From Salinarimonas soli (GTDB lineage Bacteria; Pseudomonadota; Alphaproteobacteria; Rhizobiales; Beijerinckiaceae), in assembly GCF_008386575.1 (NCBI RefSeq), contig NZ_VUOA01000006.1:93138-157137 (forward strand): 64,000 bases of DNA, written 5' to 3'. A program made the translations under genes and the position numbers. Numbering within the stretch: the stretch's first letter is position 1; each line of letters opens with the position of its first letter. Below the pieces are notes generated by a model, which was given only the letters and a program-made list of their open reading frames with translations, did no database searches and was not told the DNA's origin. Positions 17,221 through 23,921 of the stretch are shown one piece after another.

Positions 17221-17748
17221 TCAGGGTTTGGCGGGCAGGTCGGTCAGCGTGAAATGCTCGTCGCGGTCGGCGTGCATGACATAGGCCCAGCGCACGCCCT
17301 CCTCGCGGGCGTTGACCTCGCTCATGCCGGGCAGGACCTCCAGCGGAACGGCGGCCTCGACGGCGCGGCCGGTGCGCCTGTGGCGGATGACGACCCGGGC
17401 GAGCAGGCCGTAGCCTGCAGGCTCGGGCGCGATGCGGAGCGTGCGCTGACCGGGCGACGCGGCGGTCGCGACGGTGATGCCATCGACGATGCAGGCGCAC
17501 GGCGCCGCAGGGGAGTCGAAATAGGTGACGTCCACCTCCCGCGGCCCGGCCCCGAGACGCTCGGCGGCGTCCGTCCCGATGCGGATCCCGAGAGCGACCA
17601 GCGTCCCGAAGCCGCCATGCACCCGCTTGCCCGCCGCGATCAGTTCCTCGCGGGTCTGGGGCGGGATGCGGTCGAAGGAGGGGTCGTGGGCGTGGGCCGC
17701 CGTGCCGATGAGCGTGGCCACAAGAGCTGTGATCAATGCCGTTCTCAC
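17221..17748 (-). CDS. Exported FmdE-like (formylmethanofuran dehydrogenase E-type) protein
   Basis: 175-aa protein with a signal peptide (VRTALITALVATLIGTAAHA), so probably periplasmic. The mature part resembles the FmdE domain: HGGFGTLVALGIRIG (compare the family HGH..P.LALG.R.G) and PCACIVDGITVATAASPGQR (compare C..D.I...TG.T.GK). These carry candidate His and Cys metal ligands. FmdE-like proteins bind zinc or other metals. The GTG start at 17748 overlaps the vapC stop by 4 nt (GTGA), and the gene ends 12 nt before ureC, so it is part of the urease transcript. A metal-handling role for urease is inference; domain assignment is by eye. Confidence 0.7.
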   Translation of the reverse strand: MRTALITALVATLIGTAAHAHDPSFDRIPPQTREELIAAGKRVHGGFGTLVALGIRIGTDAAERLGAGPREVDVTYFDSPAAPCACIVDGITVATAASPGQRTLRIAPEPAGYGLLARVVIRHRRTGRAVEAAVPLEVLPGMSEVNAREEGVRWAYVMHADRDEHFTLTDLPAKP

Positions 17749-18146
17749 AGCGAAAGCCCTTCGAACATACCGGTTTTCACGGCCTCCTTGTCGATGCTCA
17801 CGGTCGGAGCGGCGCCCACCTCTGCATTCAGTTCGGCGATCAAGCAGTCGGCGAAACCGACCGAGCTGATTCGATAGCGATTCAACGCTCGCGCTACGAT
17901 GTCCGAACGCTCGAGGACGAGACTGTCCGAGGTGAGGAGGCCCTCGATCATGGCAGCCATTCGCTCGCGGTCGAAGCCGCTCGCCTTTCGAACACTCCAC
18001 GCGAGTTCCGCCAGGACGACGACGTTTACGTAGCCGGGCCGCTCAGGCGAGAGTTCCGTTTCAAGAAAACGCGCGGCAGGCTCCGACCAGACGGGATCGT
18101 CCTGCAAGATGAACCGGATCAGAAGATTTGTGTCGATACCGATCAT
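17745..18146 (-). CDS. vapC: VapC-like PIN-domain toxin (ribonuclease)
   Basis: 133-aa PIN-domain protein. The acidic residues expected of the Mg-dependent RNase centre are visible: the first Asp in MIGIDTNLLIRF, an internal Glu in AELAWSV, and the pair in GFADCLIAELN and SIDKEAV. VapC toxins cut tRNA or rRNA and are held in check by the co-encoded antitoxin. It overlaps the antitoxin gene upstream by 4 nt and the FmdE-like gene downstream by 4 nt. The pair is therefore embedded in the urease operon, between ureAB and ureC. Confidence 0.9.
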   Translation of the reverse strand: MIGIDTNLLIRFILQDDPVWSEPAARFLETELSPERPGYVNVVVLAELAWSVRKASGFDRERMAAMIEGLLTSDSLVLERSDIVARALNRYRISSVGFADCLIAELNAEVGAAPTVSIDKEAVKTGMFEGLSL

Positions 18147-18409
18147 CGGGCCGGGCGCTTCCCGCCGGGACCATTCTCCTCCCAGACGGCTTCCGCGATC
18201 GCGTCGTCGACGTCGAGACGTTCCGGTTGCGGTCCGAACAGGCCGCGCAGATGCGCAACGCCGCGTTTCTTGGCGCGCACCACCACCTCGCCGGTATCCG
18301 ACTCGACGAACTCCACCACGCCCCCGGGCTCAAGCCCGATCTTGCGGCGGACTTCCGCCGGGATCGTCGCCTGCCCTTTCTGCGAGGTCCTAGCCTGGTA
18401 GCGCGCCAT
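18143..18409 (-). CDS. vapB: AbrB/VapB-type antitoxin
   Basis: 88-aa antitoxin with an N-terminal AbrB/SpoVT swapped-hairpin DNA-binding domain (TSQKGQATIPAEVRRKIGLE). A C-terminal part (residues about 55-88) should wrap the VapC toxin. A GGGAG ribosome site precedes the ATG at 18409. The stop overlaps the vapC start (ATGA). Such antitoxins normally repress their own promoter. Here the only room for one is the 37-bp gap after ureAB or the end of ureAB, so it may ride on the urease transcript. Confidence 0.9.
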   Translation of the reverse strand: MARYQARTSQKGQATIPAEVRRKIGLEPGGVVEFVESDTGEVVVRAKKRGVAHLRGLFGPQPERLDVDDAIAEAVWEENGPGGKRPAR

Positions 18410-18446
18410 GCCGATCTCCCTACCTCCGTCCGACTGCCCTACCCTA

Positions 18447-19067
18447 TCACAAGGCCCCCATCACCTTCCCCTGGAACCCGTACACCGTCCGCGTCCCGCT
18501 CAGCGCCACGAGCGTCACGTCCCGGCTCTGCCCCGGCTCGAAGCGAACCGCCGTGCCGGCGGGGATGTCGAGGCGCATGCCGCGGGCCTTGTCGCGGTCG
18601 AAGGCAAGCGCCGCGTTCGTCTCGAAGAAGTGGTAGTGGGAGCCCACCTGAATCGGCCGGTCGCCCGTGTTGGCGACCGTGAGGGTCACGGTCTCGCGGC
18701 CCTCGTTGAGGACGAGGTCGCCCTCCCCCACGCTCACCTCGCCCGGCGTGAGCGCGCCCGTGGCGCCGCGGATCGGGTGGTGGACCGTGACGAGCTTCGT
18801 GCCGTCGGGAAACGTCGCCTCCACCTGCACGTCGTGGATCATCTCGGCGATGCCGTCCATGACCTGGTCGGCCGTCACGACGTGGGCGCCGGCCTCCATA
18901 AGATCGGCCACCGAGCGCCCGTCGCGGGCGCCCTCGACCACAAAATCGGTGATGAGGGCGATGGCCTCGGGGTAGTTGAGCTTCACGCCGCGCTCCAGGC
19001 GGCGGCGGGCCACCATGGCGGCCATGGCGACGAGGAGCTTGTCCTTTTCCCGGGGGGTGAGCTGCAT
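18447..19067 (-). CDS. ureAB: Fused urease gamma/beta subunit (UreA-UreB)
   Basis: 206-aa fusion. Residues 1 to about 100 are UreA/gamma ([54 protein letters not shown]). Residues about 104-206 are UreB/beta ([55 protein letters not shown]). Fused small subunits are known in Helicobacter and various other bacteria. The ATG at 19067 lies 8 nt after the ureD stop. With UreC it builds the urease trimer. The protein ends at the usual UreB C-terminus, so nothing is lost next to the TA insertion. Confidence 0.96.
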   Translation of the reverse strand: MQLTPREKDKLLVAMAAMVARRRLERGVKLNYPEAIALITDFVVEGARDGRSVADLMEAGAHVVTADQVMDGIAEMIHDVQVEATFPDGTKLVTVHHPIRGATGALTPGEVSVGEGDLVLNEGRETVTLTVANTGDRPIQVGSHYHFFETNAALAFDRDKARGMRLDIPAGTAVRFEPGQSRDVTLVALSGTRTVYGFQGKVMGAL

Positions 19068-19075
19068 GGGAGGCC

Positions 19076-19915
19076 TCAGGTCTGCCAGGAGCGCGGCATC
19101 GGCGCGCCGCGGAAGGATTGCAGGACGCGGGCGAGATCCGCCCTCAGCGCCGCCGCGTCGTGATGGAGGAAGCGGGCGACGAGAAGCCCGTTCCAGGCGC
19201 TCGCTCCGCATTCGCTGGCGGCGCCCTCCAGCCTCTCGCGCAGGGCGTCGAGCCGCGCCTCGGCATCAGGCGCGACATGGAGCAGGACCGCCATGGCACG
19301 GGCGCCCGCACCGATCGCGGGCCGCGCCAATGCTGCGGCGACGTCGCCCTCCAGGCGCACGTCCTCGGCGAGGACGAGGCGCCCGCCCCGGCGGATGCGC
19401 CAGCGGTCGCGGAACGCCGCGTCGACGAGCGTTTCCCCCATAGCGGTGCGGCCGAAGACGGTGCTCTCCATGAGGGTGAGGGACGCGGACGGGCTCATGG
19501 CGACGTCGAGGGTGCGGGCGAAGCGCGCCCGGTCGAACAGGATCTGCTCCTGCGGCAGCCAGTCGAGCCGGCTGCCCGCCTCAAGATCGAGGCGGATCGC
19601 CACCTCGACGTCTGCGCCGCGCGACCGGTAGATCTTCTCGGCGGCCTGGGTCGTGAGGGTCGCGCCCGCGCCCTCCCCCACCCGGACGTCGATGCCGAGC
19701 CGGTCGCCGCCGGTCATGCCGCCGCCCGTGTTGATGAGCACGCCCTCGAGGCCGAGGACGGAGCGGGGAAATCGCACCCGGTAGCCGCCGCTCTCGGCGA
19801 CCCGCATGGCGGCGGAGCCGCGGAGGCTGCGCTCGACCTCGATCCGCACGCCGCCCTGGGCCCGCACGAAGGCGGGCAGCGGCAGGCCAGGGACGGCGGG
19901 AGAGGTCATCAGCAT
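19076..19915 (-). CDS. ureD: Urease accessory protein UreD
   Basis: 279-aa accessory scaffold that binds apo-urease and carries nickel from UreG through an internal tunnel with UreF. Family landmarks are present: [31 protein letters not shown] and [12 protein letters not shown]. It is the first urease gene of the minus-strand cluster. The start is either ATG 19915 ([10 protein letters not shown]) or ATG 19909 two codons later; neither has a strong SD, and the long upstream extension of the frame is not coding. The promoter should lie in 19916-20010. Confidence 0.94.
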   Translation of the reverse strand: MLMTSPAVPGLPLPAFVRAQGGVRIEVERSLRGSAAMRVAESGGYRVRFPRSVLGLEGVLINTGGGMTGGDRLGIDVRVGEGAGATLTTQAAEKIYRSRGADVEVAIRLDLEAGSRLDWLPQEQILFDRARFARTLDVAMSPSASLTLMESTVFGRTAMGETLVDAAFRDRWRIRRGGRLVLAEDVRLEGDVAAALARPAIGAGARAMAVLLHVAPDAEARLDALRERLEGAASECGASAWNGLLVARFLHHDAAALRADLARVLQSFRGAPMPRSWQT

Positions 19916-20010
19916 CGGGGCGCAGGATCGCGCTGGCGCGCGCGAGGCGCAAGCGGCCTTGGCGCGTCGGCCTGCCCGAAACATAGGCAGACGCGCCGTC
20001 AGCGGAGCGC

Positions 20011-20032
20011 GGCACGCCGGAACCGGCGTGCC
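20011..20032 (-). terminator. Hairpin after the Sel1-like gene (possible terminator)
   Basis: A perfect 10-bp inverted repeat (GGCACGCCGG / CCGGCGTGCC) with a 2-nt loop lies 8 bp beyond the Sel1-like gene stop and upstream of ureD. The stem is very strong, but there is no T tract on either strand, so it may end or stabilise the transcript without being a textbook intrinsic terminator. Confidence 0.5.
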
Positions 20033-20039
20033 GGCAGGG

Positions 20040-20912
20040 TCAGCGGGCGCCCAGGCCCGCGAGGCGTGAGGCGGCCTCGGCGTCGCCGCGGGCCTGCGCC
20101 TGCCGGTAATAGTCCCGCGCCTTCTCGGGCGAGCCCTTGATGCCACGGGCGCCCCAGCGCTGGAGCACGCGCGGATCATACGTCTCCGCGAGGCGGAACG
20201 AGGCGCGGGCGCTGCCGCCGTCCGCCGCCCGCTCAAGGAAGAGACGGGCCGCGCTGATGTCGCCCTGCTCAAGCAGCGTCTCGGCGCGCTTCAAGGCCCG
20301 CTCGGCCTCCGCCGACGAGACCCGGGGCGCGGCGTCGACCGGGGCGGCCCGCTCGGGCGCGGGCGCCGGACGTTCCGGAACGGGCACGGGCGCAGGCGCG
20401 GGACGCTCCACGGCGGGGGGCGGCTCTGGCACGATCCGCGGCGGCTCCAGGCGCGCGACCTCCCGGGGCGCTGGCTCAGGGGGAGGAGCCGGCGCCGCGA
20501 CCGGGGCCGCCACGGGCGCGGCGATCGCGACCGCCGGGTCGGCGGAGGCGGTCATGGTCTCGCGCAGGGCCCCCGTCACCACGGCCGGGCGGGCGTCGAT
20601 CGTCTCGGCGAGCGACCGGGCCTCGGCCTTCGGCTCGCTCTTGAGTGCGACGGGTGAGCGGGTCGCGGGCGCCATCACCGCCACCTCGGGCGCGGGAGGC
20701 GCGACAAGGAGGTAGGCCGCGCCTCCGAGCACCGCGAGGCCGAGGCCCAGCGTCGCCACGAGCGGCACGATGGACTTGCGCCGCCGCATCAGCGGGTTCT
20801 GGCCGCGCAGGTCGTTCGCCGGGCGCGGGTGGGAAAGGAAGCGCGGCATCGACTCGATGTCGAGGTCGGCCTCGCTCTCCCACTCACCCTGGGGATCGGG
20901 CCGGGCGCTCAC
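20040..20912 (-). CDS. Membrane-anchored Pro-rich Sel1/TPR-like protein
   Basis: 290-aa protein. A hydrophilic N-terminus of about 45 residues is followed by one membrane segment (IVPLVATLGLGLAVLGGAAY). A long Ala/Pro-rich linker follows, to about residue 205. The C-terminal helical repeats resemble Sel1/TPR (RAETLLEQGDISAARLFLER, YYRQAQARGDAEAASRLAGL). The orientation suggests the repeats lie in the periplasm. GTG start at 20912 overlaps the stop of the TAXI gene (GTGA), so the two are translationally coupled. Function is unknown; it could be a partner or scaffold for the TAXI protein. Confidence 0.78.
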   Translation of the reverse strand: MSARPDPQGEWESEADLDIESMPRFLSHPRPANDLRGQNPLMRRRKSIVPLVATLGLGLAVLGGAAYLLVAPPAPEVAVMAPATRSPVALKSEPKAEARSLAETIDARPAVVTGALRETMTASADPAVAIAAPVAAPVAAPAPPPEPAPREVARLEPPRIVPEPPPAVERPAPAPVPVPERPAPAPERAAPVDAAPRVSSAEAERALKRAETLLEQGDISAARLFLERAADGGSARASFRLAETYDPRVLQRWGARGIKGSPEKARDYYRQAQARGDAEAASRLAGLGAR

Positions 20913-22036
20913 CGGGTCGCCCTCGCGCCGGCGCGGCTGTTCTGCCAGGCCACGAATTCCTCGAAGAGCTTCTGGCGCTCGGTGGGGCTCGCCTTCACGT
21001 CACGGGACTCCAGGAAGGCCTCGAAGGCGGGATCGGGTTTCTTGGCGGCCGCGGAGGTGGAGCGGTCAATCCAGTCCTGCGCGCCCTTGAAGCGCTTCCA
21101 GCCCGGCACCGTGGCGGCGAGGTTCACCTCCTGCCACTTCGGATGGCGGCCGGGCTTCAGGAACTCGTCGAAGCGCGAGAAGAACGCCTCGACGAAGCGT
21201 TGGACGCGCTTGTTGCGCTCCGTGCCCTCGGGCCAGCCATAGACGGCGAGGATGCTGCCCACCGCGAGCGTGTCGACGGCGCCGCCGCGCTCGATGAGAC
21301 CCGGATAGTCCTTGTCGGCGAGACGCGCCGGCAGGTAGAGCTCGGAGAGCGACTCCTCGAAGGGGATCGAGAGGAGCTTGAAGCGGCCGTCGCTCTTGAA
21401 CTCCGCCACGGCGCGAACCGGGCGGCCCGAGACGAACACGGCGGCGTCGATCTCGCCCGAGGCGAGCTTCTCGAAGGCCGCGCCCTGGTCCACCGTCTCG
21501 AAGGCGGGCTTCACCCCGAGGCGCTCGAACACGATGCGCGAGGTGAGGTTCGTGCCGCTGCCCGCCACGTCGATGTTCACCTTGCGGCCGCCGAGCTGGC
21601 GGATGTCGCCGATGTCGCGCCGGGCGATGACGTGGATCTCCTCGTTGTAGAGGCGGGCGATGTATTCGAGCTGGCGCTTGCCCTCGCCGGCCTCGGCGCC
21701 CAGCGACTCGCGGGCGTCCATCTGGACGATGCCGATGTCCACCCCCTTGAGGAAGAGCAGGTCGCGGATGTTCTGGGCCGAGCCGCGGCCGATGATCGGC
21801 AGGACGCGAAGGTTCTCGCCGTTGTCGAGGACGTTGGCCATCTCGGCGGCGATGCGCACATAGGTGCCGTTCACGCCGCCCGAGATCACCGACACGACGC
21901 CGGCATTCATCTTGTCGGCGGACTGCGTGGCCGCCTGAGCGGGCTTGGCGGGGCGGGCGGAGGTTTGGGCTTGCGCCACGCCAAAACCGGACCACGTGGC
22001 GAGCGCGGTCAGGGCGACGACCAGGACATGTCTCAT
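20909..22036 (-). CDS. TAXI-family TRAP transporter substrate-binding protein
   Basis: 375-aa exported solute-binding protein. The signal peptide (MRHVLVVALTALATWSGFGV ...) is followed by the TAXI-family fold (SGGVNGTYVRIAAEMANVL, ARLYNEEIHVIARRD, AGSGTNLTSRIVFERLG). A GGGGGAA ribosome site supports ATG 22036. TAXI proteins normally work with a fused DctQ-DctM membrane component, yet none is encoded in the window. Instead it is coupled to the Sel1-like membrane protein. The C-terminus is extended by about 50 residues relative to typical members (by eye). The ligand is unknown. Confidence 0.88.
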   Translation of the reverse strand: MRHVLVVALTALATWSGFGVAQAQTSARPAKPAQAATQSADKMNAGVVSVISGGVNGTYVRIAAEMANVLDNGENLRVLPIIGRGSAQNIRDLLFLKGVDIGIVQMDARESLGAEAGEGKRQLEYIARLYNEEIHVIARRDIGDIRQLGGRKVNIDVAGSGTNLTSRIVFERLGVKPAFETVDQGAAFEKLASGEIDAAVFVSGRPVRAVAEFKSDGRFKLLSIPFEESLSELYLPARLADKDYPGLIERGGAVDTLAVGSILAVYGWPEGTERNKRVQRFVEAFFSRFDEFLKPGRHPKWQEVNLAATVPGWKRFKGAQDWIDRSTSAAAKKPDPAFEAFLESRDVKASPTERQKLFEEFVAWQNSRAGARATR

Positions 22037-22284
22037 CGAAATTCCCCCGTCGGATCGAAGCTTTGCAGCCCGCGTCTTGGTTGGGCCTGCTTCAACCACA
22101 AATTCGCAATCGGAACGAGGGGACGTTACGTCAATCCCCATGGTTATTCTGTGGCAATTTCCCCGGCCGATTATGGCGCGGGTCTTTGGTTCCGATTTGA
22201 ATATGTGGCAGGCTGTCGCAGGCGCATGCTCCAACCGCAAAAGCAGTAGTTGTCCGTAAAGGGGTTTTCGGATGGGGCGCCACG

Positions 22285-22770
22285 CTAGTATGCGACCCGG
22301 TCCGCCTTCCTCAGCCAATCGGCGAAGACGCCGCCAGCCTCGTCGCTCGGGGCGTGGGTCATGGGGATCAGGCGGTCGTGGGGCTGCTTGGGGATCTCGT
22401 CGTAGATGAGCTTGTCATCGAAGCCGATCGCCGCCGCGTCGTCGCGGGTGTTGGCGTAGACGATGCGCGAGACGCGAGCCCAATAGGCGGAGGCGAGGCA
22501 CATGGGGCAGGGCTCGCAGCTGGTGTAGAGCGTCGCGCCATCAAGCGAGAAGTCGCCCGCTGCTTGGCACGCCTGGCGGATCGCCACCACCTCGGCATGG
22601 GCGGTGGGGTCCTTGGCTGACGTGACCTGGTTCCAGCCCTCGGCCAGCACGCGCCCGTCGCGCACCACCACGGCGCCGAACGGCCCGCCCTCCCCCTGCT
22701 CCATGTGCTGGCGGGAGAGCGCGACGGCATGGGCGAGGTGACGGCGGTCGTCGGGAGAGAGATCGGTCAT
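22285..22770 (-). CDS. guaD: Guanine deaminase-type nucleoside/base deaminase
   Basis: 161-aa zinc deaminase of the cytidine/deoxycytidylate deaminase fold. The active-site motifs are TAHAEVVAIR (His ligand plus catalytic Glu) and SCEPCPMCLA (two Cys ligands). The sequence pattern, including the C-terminal KQPHDRLIPM stretch, matches the small guanine deaminase class, which converts guanine to xanthine. The start overlaps the xdhC stop by 4 nt (ATGA), placing it in the xanthine dehydrogenase operon, where its product is the next enzyme's substrate. A tRNA adenosine deaminase is less likely given this context. Confidence 0.85.
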   Translation of the reverse strand: MTDLSPDDRRHLAHAVALSRQHMEQGEGGPFGAVVVRDGRVLAEGWNQVTSAKDPTAHAEVVAIRQACQAAGDFSLDGATLYTSCEPCPMCLASAYWARVSRIVYANTRDDAAAIGFDDKLIYDEIPKQPHDRLIPMTHAPSDEAGGVFADWLRKADRVAY

Positions 22771-23921
22771 GCGGGGGTTCTAGCGGGTTCGGCGGCCTCG
22801 GGCGAGGGGTGCCGCGATCCGGTCCCCCGCTCGCGCGCGATCAGAAGCTGCGCCGCGATGGAGGCCGCGATGATAGCGGGCTCCTTGCCCTCGATTCCCG
22901 GCACGCCGATGGGGCAGGCCAGCGCCGCGATGCGCTCCGGGGGGATTGCAAGCTCGCGCAGGCGCCGCTCGAAGCGGGCGCGCTTGGTGGCGCTGCCGAT
23001 GAGGCCGACGAAGGGGAGATCGGGCCGCTTCAACGCGTCCGCCGTGATGGCGAGGTCGAGGGCGTGCTCGTGGGTCATCACGAGCACGAAGGCGCCCGGG
23101 GGAGCGGCGGCGATCTCAGGCGCGGGATCGCGGGGGCTCACGGGCGTCACGGTGCCCGGCATCGCGGCCGGGAAGGCGTTCGCACGAGAGTCGATCCAGC
23201 GGATCCGGAAAGGGAGCGGCGCGAGGGCCAGCACAAGGGCGCGGCCCACATGGCCGGCGCCGAACAGCAGAAGAGTCGTCCGATCCTCCCCAAGCCGCTC
23301 CGTCCAGACGGGCGGGCCCCTCTCCCCGCGCGCGGGGAGAGGGGCGAAGCCCCCCTCGTCGGGGGCCGAGGCGAGGGCGGCAGCCCGAGGGTGAGGGGGC
23401 CTGGACGGACGAGCTCCATTCTGAGGCGCCCCCTCACCCCCGCCCTGCGGGCTTGCTCCGCCCCCGGCGAGGGGGGCGGAACCCTCTCCCCGCGCGCGGG
23501 GAGAGGTGATCGCGGCGACCGTTCGAGCCACCCTCCCCTGCTCGTCGAGGCGGCAGGCCACCTCGAACGATCCCTCGGCCTCCCCTGCCGCCAAGGTGTC
23601 GACCTGCGCCAGATCCCGCGCATCGAACGTCTCGATCAGGAGCCGCACCCGTCCGCCGCAGCATTGGCCGAGATCGGGCCCCAGCGCGTGGTCGGTGAAA
23701 CGGGCCGGGCCGCGTCCGGCCTCGAGCGCGCGCCGGGCGAGGTCGAGCGCCTCCCATTCGAAGCGGCCGCCGCCGATAGTGCCGTGAAAGGCGCCGTCCG
23801 GGCGCACGACCATGCGGGCCCCGGCGTCGCGGGGCGCCGAGCCCCGCGCCTCGTGGACCCCCACCAGCGCCGCGGCGCCATGGGCGCGCACGATCTCGGC
23901 CAGGCGGCCCCAGACGATCAC
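22767..23921 (-). CDS. xdhC: XdhC, molybdenum cofactor sulfuration/insertion protein for xanthine dehydrogenase
   Basis: 384-aa accessory protein, longer than usual for XdhC (about 280-320). The N-terminal XdhC/CoxI domain (about residues 1-135) carries GQCCGGRVRLLIE. The C-terminal Rossmann domain starts at LLLFGAGHVGRAL and includes VMTHEHALDLAI and PFVGLIGSATKRARF. Between them, about residues 139-202, lies a Gly/Pro/Arg-rich low-complexity stretch encoded by the palindromic element at 23317-23506, in frame. GTG start at 23921 overlaps the xdhB stop (GTGA). The protein is probably functional if the linker tolerates the insert. Confidence 0.9.
   Translation of the reverse strand: MIVWGRLAEIVRAHGAAALVGVHEARGSAPRDAGARMVVRPDGAFHGTIGGGRFEWEALDLARRALEAGRGPARFTDHALGPDLGQCCGGRVRLLIETFDARDLAQVDTLAAGEAEGSFEVACRLDEQGRVARTVAAITSPRARGEGSAPLAGGGASPQGGGEGAPQNGARPSRPPHPRAAALASAPDEGGFAPLPARGERGPPVWTERLGEDRTTLLLFGAGHVGRALVLALAPLPFRIRWIDSRANAFPAAMPGTVTPVSPRDPAPEIAAAPPGAFVLVMTHEHALDLAITADALKRPDLPFVGLIGSATKRARFERRLRELAIPPERIAALACPIGVPGIEGKEPAIIAASIAAQLLIARERGTGSRHPSPEAAEPARTPA
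23317..23506. repeat. Palindromic interspersed element inside xdhC
   Basis: A compound inverted repeat of about 190 bp. One end is a perfect 28-bp palindrome, 23317-23344 (arms of CCCCTCTCCCCGCG). The other end is a 24-bp version at 23483-23506. The inner arms GGGTGAGGGGG and CCCCCTCACCC pair across the centre. Related hairpins (10-33) occur between genes, so this is a REP/MITE-like repeat that has landed in coding DNA. It keeps the xdhC frame open and is translated as a Gly/Pro/Arg-rich linker. Confidence 0.8.

Noticed and set aside
15325-17877. An 850-codon plus-strand frame antisense to ureC
   Set aside because: The translation is His/Arg/Gly-rich without motifs, and ureC on the minus strand is fully conserved.
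22285-22770. Assignment of the small deaminase as tRNA adenosine deaminase TadA
   Set aside because: The HAE and PCxxC motifs are shared, but operon coupling to xdhC and the C-terminal pattern fit guanine deaminase better.
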